Below are positions 12,517-25,189 of a DNA stretch of 64,000 nucleotides, piece after piece; the stretch's first letter is position 1; each line of letters opens with the position of its first letter. Both the position numbers and the translations under genes were made by a program. This stretch comes from Centroberyx gerrardi (taxonomy: Eukaryota > Chordata > Actinopteri > Beryciformes > Berycidae), in assembly GCF_048128805.1 (NCBI RefSeq), contig NC_136004.1, forward strand, positions 20,443,284-20,507,283, written 5' to 3'. The notes beneath the pieces were generated by a model. That model did not search any database and was not told the origin of the DNA. It saw nothing but the letters and a program-made list of their open reading frames with translations.

Positions 12517-15452
12517 CATGAGCTCACACAATCATCTTTAGGACCCCCCTCATTGGATACTGGACAGTTAAGGCTGGGGACAAGCTAGAAGCCTTTTAAT
12601 ACTTTGTCCATCAGCTGTATACATGCCCACACTAGATTCTGTAAGAACTGGGTATCACACACTTAATATAACTGAGATTATCCTGCTGACTCCTAATGTG
12701 TCACCGACATCAAGACCTCTAATCTCAAAGGAATTTGCTCGATCCAACGAGACACCAATCAAACCAACAGTAGAGGCGGACAGGCAGACTGAGCTCGTTC
12801 CGCTTCATTGGTGTTCTCCGCTTTTGAAATAATGATCTGTGATCCCCACGCACCACATGACTCGTTCAGAAACCATGCAGATGTCGGCAAATTTGTCGTG
12901 TAGACATCAAGCTGTGTAAATATCAAGCATTTTTGATATTATCAAGGTGGCTCAGATCAGTTTGCAAATCAGTCTGGGTGGTTAAGATTAAATCTGTAAA
13001 TTTCTCACAGTACCAGATAATCGTTGGCAACCATCAGTCGTGACCAATCATTCAATTGGGATTTCCTCTCTGATTGTCAAAAGGAGCAAATCTGGTGTAA
13101 ATCGGCCCGATGATCCTGTAGTGTGTCCCCAGCCTAAGTCCAGTATATTGTCCATTAATAATCAATGGAGAGAGCAATGTGTAGTGTACCTTGTTCTTGA
13201 GTGTGTGCAGTGCTTTATCCCTGGCCCCGTATTTGAGACACTGTCTGATCCAACTGTGAACGGTCCAGTCTCGGAGGTACCAGCAGTTTGGGCTATGACG
13301 AAACCTAGAGGATAAAAACACGAGAAATTTTCAGCAATTGCCGACACAGTTCTGCTTTATTAAAGTGCGATGTAGAATGGCAGGAAAGACGCGAGGGAGA
13401 GAAGAGATGACAAGTGAAGTATGCGCCACATTTGAACATCAAGACTCCATGGTATCCGTTTTGGCATGCTGAGCCATCAGTACAGCTGCAAAACTCATTA
13501 TCCAGCAAAACTCAGGACTAATACCTCAAAGACAAGAATCTAAACACATTAGAAAACAGTTGAAAATATTAGTAACAATAATTACTATTTACAAATCATC
13601 CAAAATGGAGAGCTATTTATTTAACTGTCCACTGATTATGAGAGTGAATGTACCCTGAACAAGGGTGCGATTGGGAAAATATACTACATCTTGTAATCAG
13701 AAGAATGGGTGCAGATTCCAAAAGCAGGAGTAAACAGGAAAGGTCTGGAGTTGCACGAACAAAGAAAAGCATGTGACTGAAAATAAACCAAAACAGACAA
13801 ACCAAACAGACTATCCCCTCCAAGAAAAACAGAGTTAACACCACACAAGACTTAGCAAGCGGTTGCAACTGGCGCATTAATCTGAATTAATGAGAGAGAG
13901 ACTAATCGAAAATGAAGTTTCCCCTTACTTGTAAAGGTAATACTCTGCTTGATCAACTTCCTCTCTTGATGATATATTGTCGACAAACTGAAAAACAAAC
14001 AGAAGATGAAAATGATTATTGCAAACTTCAAAATTTCAACTTAGTCATTGGTTTATCAATGGCAGGACCAGAGACAACAGAAATATAGTGTATTTAAATG
14101 TAGACCCATGATACATCTTACCCGTGATATAGTCAGAGAGCTAACTGGGAGCTTCCTGTCGTATGTCCTGTCCATGAAGTTGGCCAACAAAGCTGTAAGT
14201 TAAAAAAATAACAGCAACAGGACTATTACTCTCTTTGTAACATATAAATTAAATTGTCCCTAAATGTTTTTTATAGCATGCCATGGACAGTGTGACACAT
14301 TTGCCTAAGCCAAAACAAAACAACAAAACCAGGGTTTACTCAATGATGCCATCAAAATTATGGTACACCTTTCACATCTTGTTTCCAAGAGATGATTCAT
14401 CAGCTGAGATGCATCTAAAACCCTTTAAAATGAAGTAATATAGCTTTCAATCTCATGTTAGCCCTAGTCAGCCTCATTTATTTCCCCACTGTTGAAAAGG
14501 TGCTGGTGAGCGGTGCACACTGAGGCCGCACAGTGTTACAGTGCCACCCTGTGTTGATCAACTGCACACATGTTGACTACTGGAGCTGCACTGCTGCAGA
14601 ACATGCAGCTTTGTATTCATGCAACAAAAGGGCATCGACATTCTTTTGAAGTGACATATACTGCAGCTGACATACCTGGATATGGATATCTATGTCCTGC
14701 ATGACACCTCATCTCATTATGTGTAACCAGGGATGAAAGGTGGCAACTATAGTGCAGTGGTAAATTCTTCCCAGGATAGACTAGTGCAAAATTGTCCTCA
14801 ACGGCCAAAATTTGAAGTGGAATCATGTAGATAATATGGAGAGATGGCAGCCAAATGGGCTCACCTGTTTAGCACTCAAAATCCTGACTTCCATCCACAT
14901 GGGAGACTCATTTCAGTTATTACTGTAGTAGTTACATGTGATATTGCAGGTTGTATTAATATTCCCAATATGAATACGTTTAACCACCTCAGTCTTACCC
15001 AAGTTCTGAGGATCCTTCTCTCTTGCCGCCCATAGTTTGGTGTCTGTGTAAGCTGCTGAGAGCAACCATCTTCTGGCTGGAAAGACAGACAGACACTGTA
15101 AATCAGGTAATGTGAACACTACATGCACGTTAACTAGCACGTTAGATGGTTTACTAGGTAGAAAAACATCACTTTAATCCTTAACTACAGAGAACCATGA
15201 CCTGGGACCCTCAGATTTGTGGCTAGCTAGCTAGCTAATAACAAGAACAGGGGACATTCACTCTTTGCTAGATATTCAGTAAAGGACGATGAAGGCCAAG
15301 CTAATAGAAACCCTGGCGATGAAACAAAAATGTAATCAAATCAAACGATACATTTTACGTTGATAGTTGTAATATTTACCGGAAAGAGCCGGAGATATAC
15401 ATTTAACTTTGACAGCTGCAGTCAAACAGCGTTGCAACACGGAGGCTGCCAT
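8256..15452 (-). CDS. mrps27: Small ribosomal subunit protein mS27 (mitochondrial), 11 coding exons
   Basis: Coding exons, in transcript order: 15452-15380, 15076-14999, 14192-14122, 13987-13929, 13304-13190, 12446-12368, 11579-11464, 11156-11054, 10933-10791, 9703-9536, 8504-8256. Together they give 1254 nt, 417 aa plus stop, close to the 414 aa of the human protein. Landmarks shared with human MRPS27 include [48 protein letters not shown] and a Glu/Arg-rich C-terminal helix around LIQRE. The N terminus [16 protein letters not shown] is a typical basic amphipathic mitochondrial targeting peptide. mS27 is a PPR-type protein of the mitochondrial small subunit, needed for mitochondrial translation. 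The promoter region has no TATA box. Every junction keeps frame, so the gene looks intact. The exon 6 acceptor directly abuts a long TG tract. Confidence 0.95.
9300..9405. repeat. Short interspersed repeat (gatatatcgg type)
   Basis: The phrases gccgatatccgatatttaat, gggctgatatatcagc and aacaatatatcggtc match a short repeat that is common in fish genomes and marked by repeated 'gatatatcggtc' words. It sits in the last intron of mrps27. Family not assigned. Confidence 0.4.
12452..12512. repeat. (CA)n microsatellite abutting an mrps27 splice acceptor
   Basis: About 30 CA units on the plus strand. On the transcribed minus strand this is a (TG)n run ending GCGCAG directly before mrps27 exon 6 at 12446, occupying the place of the usual polypyrimidine tract. 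Confidence 0.95.
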
Positions 15453-16138
15453 CTTGGGACGATACCATTTCTTGGACAGAGTAGGGGGGTGGAGGAGTAG
15501 CGGATATTTCTGATGTGTTGGATTTGGATGACATATCAGAATCACTGTATGCCAAAACTAAGACATTTCAAGCTCGTAAAAAACAACAGAAACCATCGAA
15601 ATTATTTTCAGTTGTGCACGGAGATTGTTCTTATACACAGAAACGATTTGCAACCTGAGTGAGTACAAAACTGAAAAGAAGTGAGAGACATGTCCACTAG
15701 AGGCCGTGCTTTACAGTGATTTTAGGACAGCTTAGAGTCGTTTTTACACAACTACTACTACTAAGAGGAAACAAAACAAATGAGCAATTAATATTTTATT
15801 TTTAATCGATAGTGACATTGATAAATAATACTAATACTAATAATAACTCTTATTCTTCCGCCTAAAGTGGCTGCTAAGGTACACATAAGCACCGTTATTC
15901 GGTCAGCGCATTAATATTTAAAACGTAAGCTCCTTGGCGGAGGTAATTAACGGTAATGCGGTCACAAGTGTGCCGTTTACAACGGCCTCGAACCTCGAAC
16001 ACGACAGCCAATCAGAAATGAGGACCGAGCCTGTAGGTTTTACAATGACAACTGGGAGCAGTTTATGTGAGGAGACAGTCACACTGGACGAGAAGTGCAG
16101 GAGCTTCACTTTGCACTGTGACACTGCATACAGTCAAG

Positions 16139-16140
16139 CC

Positions 16141-16182
<42 letters not shown>

Positions 16183-16197
16183 TAATCAATCAATCAC
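16139..16197 (+). repeat. (ATCA)n microsatellite
   Basis: Tetranucleotide repeat of about 14 units with one atta interruption, directly bordering an interspersed repeat that starts at about 16205. Confidence 0.9.
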
Positions 16198-16204
16198 TCA
16201 GACT

Positions 16205-16960
16205 TTATTTATATAGCACCTGTCGTGCAAGATCGCAATACAAAGTGCTTAACAAGATAAGATAAATAGATTCATTACAGCACACATGAAAATCTGAATA
16301 ATATATGAATAGTAATAATAGTAATGATAATAATAATAAAATAAAGTAAAATAAGATAGAATAAAATAGATAAAAAGGAAATAAAAAGTAATGCATAAAT
16401 TTGGGAACAAGGTGAAACTGAAACTGAGACCAATGCAGCACAGTTAAAGGGGTAGATCAAAACAAAACGGTTTACTTAAAAACTAGGTAAAACAAAATCA
16501 AGGTCAGATTAGCTATGATTGTAACACATAGCTACTTATGTAAAACCTAACCTAAAGATGTATGTCTTAAAAAAGTGTTGACAGATTGTGATGCCCTCCG
16601 GTCCTCTGGCAGCTGTTCCAGAGGCGAGGACCAGAGACACTAAAAGCCTCCCAGGTGTTCAAGTCCGAGCCCATGGAACATCTAAAGGGCCAGTGCCAGA
16701 GGACCAAAGGGGTCGAGAAGGAACATACCTTATTATACCTTAAAAGCACATCTGACATCTATTCAGGCATTAATCCATTTAGTTAAAACACCAGTAAAAC
16801 AATCTTAAAATCTATTCTAAAGCTAACAGGCAACCAATGAAGGGAGGTGTAATGTGTGCTCTCCTTCTGGTCTTGGTCAGCACACATGCTGCTGCATTTT
16901 GACTGAGCTGCAGCAGGCAAAGAGGTAATGAAAAGGCCTAGTTTTACTCAACATCCTTGA
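16205..16960. repeat. Teleost interspersed repeat beginning tttatttatatagcac
   Basis: The opening ctttatttatatagcacctg followed by caaagtgctta, then ggcagctgttccagaggcg, and then acaggcaaccaatgaaggga and ctgctgcattttgactgagc, are phrases found together in a long repeat that is abundant in teleost genomes. It carries no open frame of note. I cannot name the superfamily from the bases alone. Confidence 0.45.
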
Positions 16961-19900
16961 TGTCCGCTTCCTGAATCGCTTCAGGACATTAGATTTGTTT
17001 AATTCTGTTCAAAACTCCATAGAAGCCTCTATCCTCATCACACATCCTCACATCAAACAGAGACCAGCTGGAGCTGGTCTGGATTAATTTTAAAATTTTA
17101 TTAAAAGTTTCTTCTATTTGTTTGTGCATAGCACTCTAGGGCTGTTGTCCTTCTGTCACTAAGCCAATGTTTTTGTTTTCCAACTATACTACGGGACAGC
17201 CCTCGACTACAATTAAGTGAGCTCGTTGGCCCGGTGTCAAAGGAGGTGACAGGTTGAATCTGGGGTGGGACAGCTTTGTTAAACAAAAGCTGGAAGAATT
17301 TTAGCACCCTCTGGTTAGCTCAGTGACGACCAAAACAGGACGTCCTTACCTGAGCTGCACCAAAGAGAACATACAGGACGTGAACAAGCCTGCACACAAA
17401 AAATAACTGGGGCTACGCTTTAACTGGCCTTTTCAGGAATCGACTGTGGTTGGAATCCAACAGGGCCCATGCATTTATTCTATTCTATTCTATTCTATTC
17501 AACTTGTACACACTAGTCTTTTATTGGTGCATCACTGTAGTCTTGTTGTTAGTGTTGTAAATATAAAATGTAAGTATTGCAATGGGCGATCAGGACTACA
17601 GCCACTGGGTGTGCAATCAATTATTCATCATAAAGCCGATCAGAAACGTGCTCCCAGACTATATTCCCCACATCTAAAAAAAAGTTGTTTGTTTGTGGAT
17701 GTGGTCAAATGCTGCCCAGAATCTAGAAGCAGTTGTTTTTCAGTACCTTGTTCATGGGCATCCCCAGGCTGCTTCCTTTTTATTGTAAAGCCATGGGCTT
17801 ATTATATAGCTGATCATATGGGAGGTTTGTCTCTGAACAGATAAGAGCACACTCCTCTGTTTTCCCCCAGAATGTTTTCTAGGTGAGGGAGAAAGGCCTT
17901 TGAAATAGCATGTGGCACAACAACTCCATTATAAGAAATTAGATTTGTTTATACATAATAAGTCCTTTTGAATGAATTTAATATTGAGCTTGAGCTCTGA
18001 ATAATGCTTCTGTGTGAAATATAACAAGTCGCTTAATCAATCTAAGGAGAGTTTGTGTCCGATTCTAACTCACTTTTCTGCAGTGTTAACCCCTGTCTCA
18101 AAGAGAGGGTGCACTAATATGTCAGTTACATAATAGCCAGGGAGATTTCGGAAGGAATGACGGGGAATGGCATTATATAATATAAATTATGACATGCATC
18201 GCTCTTATTTTAGGAAATACTTCAATGAGTTAAATCAGTGCTACAACTCTTGACCATCCTTGATCCTTGATAAGTTTGAACAATCATACTGTTGTAAACT
18301 ATTATCTAAACTACTACCTTTTTTCCAGGTACAATGTTTTATTTTTCGAATCTGTGTGACTCTGGAAGCCATGGCGGGGGCGAACTGCAGCCGTATTCTC
18401 CAAAGGGAGAAAGGCAGATGTGTGAGTAAGTGATGCTCGAAGAGAAAATCATCTTACGAAAGACTGGAACCATATAATTTACAATGAACAAGCAGGAGGA
18501 AGAACACAACATATTGTTTTTACCAACCATTTCAGAAATGGTTGGTTTTCAGCCATAACATAAACCCATACTGTACTGAAACTTCTTTATATTGCAAATC
18601 ACAAAGTCGAGGTGATTTAAATTATCTTTGTGGGATATTGCCCACCATCGATTTATAATCTTAAGTTTTATAGAGGCCATTTGCTTGCAGAAATTCAACA
18701 TACTGTAATAGCGTTTTCTAATTAGGCGGTGTCTTAGTCATGGTGACAAATGGCACATCGCTTTACTGTAAAGGAGAACATCAACCACATTAAACCACAG
18801 GATTCATTTTCCCATCAGAACAATATTTACCTGTGTGTGTGTGTGCGTGTGTGCGTGTGCGTGAAAGAGAAAGAGAGAGTACCCAAAGCATAGATGTGTG
18901 AGTGATCTCTGGATCCTGTCATGGTTTCTGAAGTTTCAGTTCACAAGAGATGAACACGAGTGATAGAATTACATTCTGAAATGGCATCTATCAGAATCTA
19001 GAAAGCCTCAGACCTGAGATCAATTTTATGTTTAAATTTTTCAGAGATGATGTCGTATGGTGTTGCTAAGATGTGCTGATACTAAATCTGTGACAACTGT
19101 GCATTTCTACATTCTGTGCTTCCTTTCCTTTACAGTAATGGACCAGTGGTTGGGACTGAAACATGTAGGTGAGGAGAGGAAAGGAGAGGAGGATATGAGA
19201 ACTTCCTCAAACTGTTTGCAGTTTCGCCCGTAGGATACAGTGGTGGTCTCTCCTGTTTCAAAAAGAGAAGCTGCTGTTCTGCATTTCACCTGACAAGAAA
19301 TGGCTCAACATTTACCTGAACTGGCACAGTAAAGTATTGCACATGTAGGTAGGCTGAATAGACTGAGTGTAACATCACAATTTGAGAGGTTTGCAACACA
19401 GTAAACCATACTTCAAATTATCCATTGTACCACAGTGCTAAAAAGATAGGATTGTAAGAGATATGATACAGTATATGAGATGTATGATATACTGTATGAT
19501 AACACATCATCTTTCATTTCATAACAAAAAGTTTTTTCAGACACTATCTCACATTCCTCCAGTTTTTCTTCTTTCAACAAAGCTTCTGCAATGAACAGAA
19601 ACAATGCTTTCTTGTGAGTCATACAGACATATGGAAGCCTTTGTCTGGGACACCCACTGTGTCCTTCACTGCTGTTTGATCACAACCTAAAAGAGAGAAG
19701 GGGAGAGGTGTTTTCTCTTCCTCTTCCTCCCCTTTGTAAGAGAAGCACGAGGAGAGCGGCAGGCTTTCTGAAACGCGGCAGTCATCTCTCGCTCGGTGAG
19801 GATTTCAGACAGTGAGAAATGTGGTAGGTGAGTAATATTCGGGCTGAAAACTCCATAAAGCCACAGGGAAGTTTACAAGGTATCTCGAAACACAAGCTGC

Positions 19901-20447
19901 AGCATCCTTTGCACATGTTCACATGTTCAGTCTTTCCACTTTCCCTTTATTTAGCAGAATAATATTTAGGTGACCAACATTACACATCACACAATACACA
20001 CTGCCAGTTTCCCAGCTTGAACCAACACACTCACAGACCCAAAAATATCACAAACATCTACACTTAGAATGAAAATAATAATAATAAAAGCATAAAGACA
20101 AAACTTAATTCTTTCAAAATCACAGTTTATTTCACAAATAGGCCAAGAGATTTGATTATTTCTTGCAATGTCAGTAACTCAAGCCTTTTAATTTCCATCA
20201 AAACAACATTGTTACTCCCAATAAATGAGATGTTTATTTGGGTAAAAAGTCCCACAACCAAAAAGCAAAACAATTGACACAATAGTATGAGCAATTACAA
20301 ATTTTTGAGTTTGATATCATAGATTTAGACAAAGAAAGAAACACATTTGGAATCACACTAAAAGAAATGCCATATGAGTTAACATTGCAAAATTATTTGT
20401 AAAAAAGGGAAAAATATTAAATATTTGTATTTTTGAAATGCTTGCAT

Positions 20448-20453
20448 TTTATT
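20448..20453 (-). terminator. Candidate polyadenylation signal of znf366
   Basis: AATAAA on the minus strand about 330 bp past the znf366 stop. Other minus-strand AATAAA hexamers follow near 20230 and 20130, so the actual end is uncertain. Confidence 0.4.
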
Positions 20454-20784
20454 TACAACATAGTTTTATCCTAATCACAAGTTTTTCCCAATAATCTCCA
20501 CACCTTACATCAATTTTCTGTCAGTGCCTAATATCTAATATCAATATCTAATCAGTGTCTGATATGTACATTATGCTTCACAGCTTTTCATTTGAGTCGC
20601 TTCGCTGTTTCTCTCCTCTGTTATGGAATGTGCTACGTGCATCTCACTCTTGTTCTCCTCACATATCACATCCTCCAGAAACATTTTCCTTCAGATCACT
20701 ATAATATAAAAGACCTACACGCTTTCCTCCCTCGTCGAGGGAGTGTCTCCTGAACTTCCTCCCCGTTTCCCTGTCACAACATAA

Positions 20785-22353
20785 TCAGCATTCCCCAATC
20801 CCTGCATCTTCTTCTTCTTCTTCTGCTTCTCCTTCTTCTTCTTGTTCATTCTGGGACTCAATACCTTCTAGTTCACCTGGGTGTGAGCGATACACTCTTT
20901 CACCTGGCTCTAACCTGCTCTGTTTCCTCTCTGCTACAGGATGGTTCATATTGACGGCCGATTCAGAATAGTCATCCCCCTCCTGTTTAATTTGCTCTGG
21001 CTCATTTAACTCTTGGTGATGGGTCTGATCTCCCAGTTCTGAATCAGAGTCATAGTCATATAACTCTCTGTCACCTGTCTCGTGGTGGTACATCTGGTCA
21101 CCTAGCTCTGAGTCAGATTCATAGACCTGCTCAGGTGTCTCCCCTGACTGCAGCAGGCACATCTGGTTGGCTGTGGGATCTATGTAGTGTCCGCCTGGCG
21201 CTGCCTCACTCTCATACACCTGCTCATCTGGGCGGCGCACCTGTTCACCTGTGTCATGCTGGTACACCTGTTTCTGTGGCTCAGGTGGGAAGCCCTGCCC
21301 TCCTTCTTCCAGCTCTTGGATGTACTGGTCCTCGCTCGCTGCTTCATGTTGGTCCACCTCGGGGCTGAACTGGCTCCTCCTGTAAAAGCTCTCCTCGTCC
21401 TCCTCCTGACACGAGCTTCCCGGCACGCTCTCGCCATCAGACTGGGAGAAACGGAGGCTGGGCAGCCCCGGTGGCTTCTGGGAAAGGTCAAAAGGCTCCT
21501 CTTGGCTGAAGTGGGTGAGGAGACCCAGAGGGGTCGACAGGCAGAATCGTCCCCTTCGCCTAAACACTAGCATGAGAGAAATAAGCATTACATTAATAGG
21601 CAACGTCATCTATAAATAAATGCCAACTATTTGATGAGTGCAGATTAAGGCAGACAATTTTGATTTGCATCCTTACATCTCTCATCCAGCCCTCTGTCCA
21701 TGATGCCATGTTTGACCTTCATGTGTCTGGTGAGGTTTCCCTTCAGGGTGAACTTGCTGGGACAGTAAAGGCATTTGAAGGGTTTGCTGTCTGAGTGGAG
21801 ATGCATATGGCCCATGAGGTTATGCATCCTGTTGAACTCCTTGCCACAAAGCTGAAAGACAGAGGAAACAATTTTTTTTTTTTTGTAATTATCTTACAGC
21901 TTAGCCAAAATTCTTCAATATAAGACCTTTGATTTGTGGATTTATTATTATTATAGTGATTTATCAATAGCCAAATGAGAAAAATCATCAACATTTTGTC
22001 ATGCATTTTTCCAAATATTCATAAGATTTTTAGTACATTAAGTGTGTACAACACATTCTGAATAATTATCAAATTCTTTGAAACTCTGCAACATTCCATT
22101 CTGTAGTAAACACTATTTAAAGACACAAAAACAATAGGCCAACATCATTCACTTATTAAAGTTCCCTCTCTGCCAAATAACTATTTTGTTAGATGACTAA
22201 TTCTCTCAGTATGCAGAGCTGTGGAGCAACACGTAATCATGAATGAATGTGCAGCCACATTCAGACACACACACACACACACACACCCTCTCTCCCTCTA
22301 TCCTTTTTTTCCTCTCTTCCTCCCTGTCTCTTTTTCCCCCTCTCTCACTCACT

Positions 22354-22387
<34 letters not shown>

Positions 22388-25189
22388 GGAGGGAGAGAGA
22401 GAGGAAGCCACATGGAGACAGGGCCAGGAGGAGAACAGGGAAGGGCAACTCCTGCGCTGTCCTTCCTCTGCATTCTTTTTTATTAGGGTGGTCCTTTCCT
22501 TCAGGAGGAGAGAGGGACTGTAAACTGTCCAAGAGGACCGTGAGAAAACAGGAAGCTCCCTCCAGCAGCAGAGAAAGCGAGATGAAATCTATTTGCGGGC
22601 CCTGTTCTCCGGGGAGGCTGGGGGCCATTGTTAGAGAGGCAGTTTGTGCGGCGATATCCTTCCTATGGACAAGGAGGCTCCTGCTGCCAAAAGCCTCTCT
22701 GCTATCTGGTCATCGTCTCAGTGCTCTTACCAAACACCAAGGTCACACAGACACTCCAAAAAAAGTGGGGAAACCCTTTTATAGCAACTACCACTAAATA
22801 TTGCAGGTTTGGCAACAATCTGAATGGTGCAACAAGTATCAATAGCCAAGTATTGGTTAATTTTGCATGCAATATCAAATGCAGTATCTGCAGCTAAGCC
22901 ATTTGGAGGACGCTTTTATCCAAACACCTTACAGTGGCATGAGTGAATACATATGTATCATCCGCAGACCCACTCCCAGAGGAGTTGAACCCCGAACACA
23001 GACACTGTTAGTGCCATGCTCAACTCACAAAACTACAGGATCAATAGATGATGACCCACCTTGCATTTATAGGGTTTGATGTCCGAGTGGACGATCATGT
23101 GGGCCTTGAGCGTCTGTTTTTGCACAAAGCTCTTGAAGCACATGTGGCACTGGTAGGCCCTGATGTTGGTGTGGATCAGGACGTGGCGCTTCATGTTGGC
23201 CAACAGGGTGAACTCACGGCCACAGATACGACACTTGTGTTCCTTCACCCCCTGAGAGAAGAAGAGAATGTGGGAGTAGTAGTGTGAGAAAACACGTTCA
23301 AATTTAAGTTTTACTAGTCCTTGAAAGTTTCAGAGTGGGTGCTTTAAATTCACCTTCACTTGCCAAAATTTAAAGGAAATTGCTTTGAGACAGCTGCCAA
23401 AACAACATATTAGGCCGGTGTCCAAACTCTTTCAGCAATCCTCGCTTTCTACAATGTGAATGAGGACTAATGGAAATGGTTTGGAGATGGCAGCCAAACT
23501 GACAACCCAGGTGATGCCAAAAATCCTTTCCCATTCCCCTGCTTGCAATTGCATTGTCAAAGAAAAAATGACAAAATGCTGCGTCTTTTCTATGGATATC
23601 TAATTAAACCTACTTTGTGAGTGAGCGTGTGCTGTTTCAGGTGGTGTGACTGGATGAACTCCATCCCACACTCACTGCAGATGTACGGTCTGATGTCTTT
23701 GTGTTTCATCATGTGGTTCTGAAGCTGGCTGGGGTACTGGAAAGTCTTCTGGCACTCCGCACATCTGCAGGAATAACAGGTATAACCTCCAGATAGAGCC
23801 AAATAGAGAACTCAAATGTTGACTACATAATGTACGGTATTATCGGGAAAATATTGGATGAGCTCACCTGTAGAGAGTAGGGCCGCGATGGGCAGTCAGG
23901 TGCCTCTTCAGCTGAGCCAGCGTGGGGAAGTCCAGACCGCACTCCACACACACATTCTCCTGGCCTTTCTCATGCTTCAGCTCATGGGCCCGAAGCTCAC
24001 TGGGGTAAGCAAAGCCTCGACCACACACACTACAGCTGGAGAAGAGGGAAAAGAGGATGAAAAAACAGGAGAAGATAGTCTATAAATTGGGCAACAGTTT
24101 TCAATAACCCAGACAGTCTGTAGTTCCACAAAGCACTTACCTGTATGGCTTCACATCACTGTGCTGCATCATGTGTCTCTTCAGATGGCTGGTCTGGGTG
24201 AAGGCCTTGTGGCACACCTGGCACTTGTGGGGGCGCATGCCCTGGTGGGTGAGCAGGTGTGTGTGCAGGTGGCTCAGCTGCTTGAACAGCTTCCCACACA
24301 GGTGGCATCCATGTGGCTTGATCCCGCTGTGCCCCAGGATGTGCGTGACCAGGTTGTACTTGGAGGTGTAGGACTTCTCGCACATACGGCACTTCCATCG
24401 CTTCTGGTCGCCTCCCACGTTGACGTAGTAGCTGTCGTCGACGTGGATGTTGAGACCCAGCTTCTCAGCGCTGGTCATCCCACCTCGAGGAGCCCCGTCA
24501 GGGCCGCGGCGGCCGGGCCGGAGGGCCTCTCTGGGATAGAAAGCACCAGGAGAGAGGTGCATGACGGGCCCGGGCATGAAAAATGGGTATGGGAGCAGGC
24601 TCGGGTGGAGAGGGGGAAAGTACGGGTGGCGGAGGAAGAGAGGAGACGGAGGCCATACAGGGGAAGGACTGAGCGGCTCCTGTTTCACCTGCACAGGTAG
24701 GTTCATACCTGGCGGGTCACACCTGGACAGAGATCTGTGATGCAGCTGCAGTCTGTTTAGGTCGATCATACCCGAGATGGGCTTTGGAGATGGGGAGGGA
24801 ATGGGGCGGGCAGGGAGGGAGAAGGGGAGGTGGGAGAGGTCCACCGTCTTCTTCCTGCTGCCCTCCTCTGCCTCCTCTGCTCCTCTGTCAGGAGATTCAC
24901 TTCCTTGGGCATCCACTTTGAAAGGAGTTCTTTTGCGTTTTTGGGATCCCTCCTTTTGGGTATAATGTTCGCCCTTGAGGCCAAGCATGGGGAAGAGAGC
25001 AGGAGGGCTGAATGCACTGTAGGTGTCTCTGGCGGGGGATATGTTGGGGTATCTGGGAGGGGAGAATTTTGAGGGTTTAATATAGAGTGGCGAGGGGCTT
25101 AGGTAGAAGCTATGCTGAGACGCCGGCCTTAGCTCATCTCTGAGCGGAGGACTCCTTGCTGGTGAGAAATTCATTGTGTCTCTCTCCAT
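20785..25189 (-). CDS. znf366: Zinc finger protein 366 (DC-SCRIPT), 11 C2H2 fingers
   Basis: Coding exons in transcript order: 25189-24141, 24035-23868, 23764-23614, 23251-23060, 21851-21677, 21566-20785; total 2517 nt, 838 aa plus stop (human 744 aa). The Pro-rich N-terminal half holds VKQEP, a SUMO-type motif also present in human. Eleven C2H2 fingers span about residues 265-566, beginning WKCRMCEKSYTSKYNLVTH and ending LTRHMKVKH, nearly identical to human ZNF366. The CtBP-binding motif PFDLS is at residues 603-607. The fish tail is long and acidic, with repeated (Y/D)xSDSELGDQ words and IKQE. The family acts as a nuclear co-repressor, binding CtBP and modulating nuclear receptors. The start ATG (25187-25189) lies 7 nt into an exon with a strong acceptor (25196). 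Exon 6 uses the acceptor before 21566; the alternative 'tttag' 8 nt further on breaks the frame. Confidence 0.95.
22264..22384. repeat. Paired (CA)n microsatellites with pyrimidine spacer
   Basis: CA runs at about 22264-22286 and 22353-22384 flank a pyrimidine-rich stretch. They lie in the large znf366 intron between exons 4 and 5 (23059-21852). Confidence 0.85.
22895..23035 (-). mobile_element. tRNA-derived SINE, antisense, in znf366 intron
   Basis: The plus strand shows aggacgcttttatccaaac followed by cttacagtggcatgagtg, the usual SINE tail in reverse, then a B box complement (minus strand ggttcaactcc) and an A-box-like tail ending at gttgagcatggcac. It lies about 25 bp inside the intron beyond the donor of exon 4 at 23060. 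Diverged copy. Confidence 0.65.

Larger units (their letters stand above)
15453..20440. other. Intergenic region between mrps27 (5' end) and znf366 (3' end)
   Basis: No gene was recognised. It holds an (ATCA)n run, a long interspersed repeat at 16205-16960, a TATTC pentamer run (about 17475-17500), and a GT-rich tract near 18833-18862. Open frames at 15934-16185 and 17446-17844 resemble no family and run through repeats. In human, PTCD2 lies next to MRPS27; no PTCD2-like sequence was seen here. Confidence 0.55.

Noticed and set aside
17446-17844. 132-aa plus-strand frame in the mrps27-znf366 interval
   Set aside because: Begins in a TATTC pentamer repeat and resembles no protein; no splice or promoter context.
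15453-20440. PTCD2 as the expected divergent neighbour of mrps27
   Set aside because: No PTCD2-like frame or exon was found in this interval.
22206-22797. Open frames of 140 and 184 aa in the znf366 intron
   Set aside because: Driven by CA repeats and pyrimidine tracts; no conserved motif.
24161-24700. 179-aa plus-strand frame opposite znf366
   Set aside because: Antisense of conserved zinc-finger codons; no independent features.
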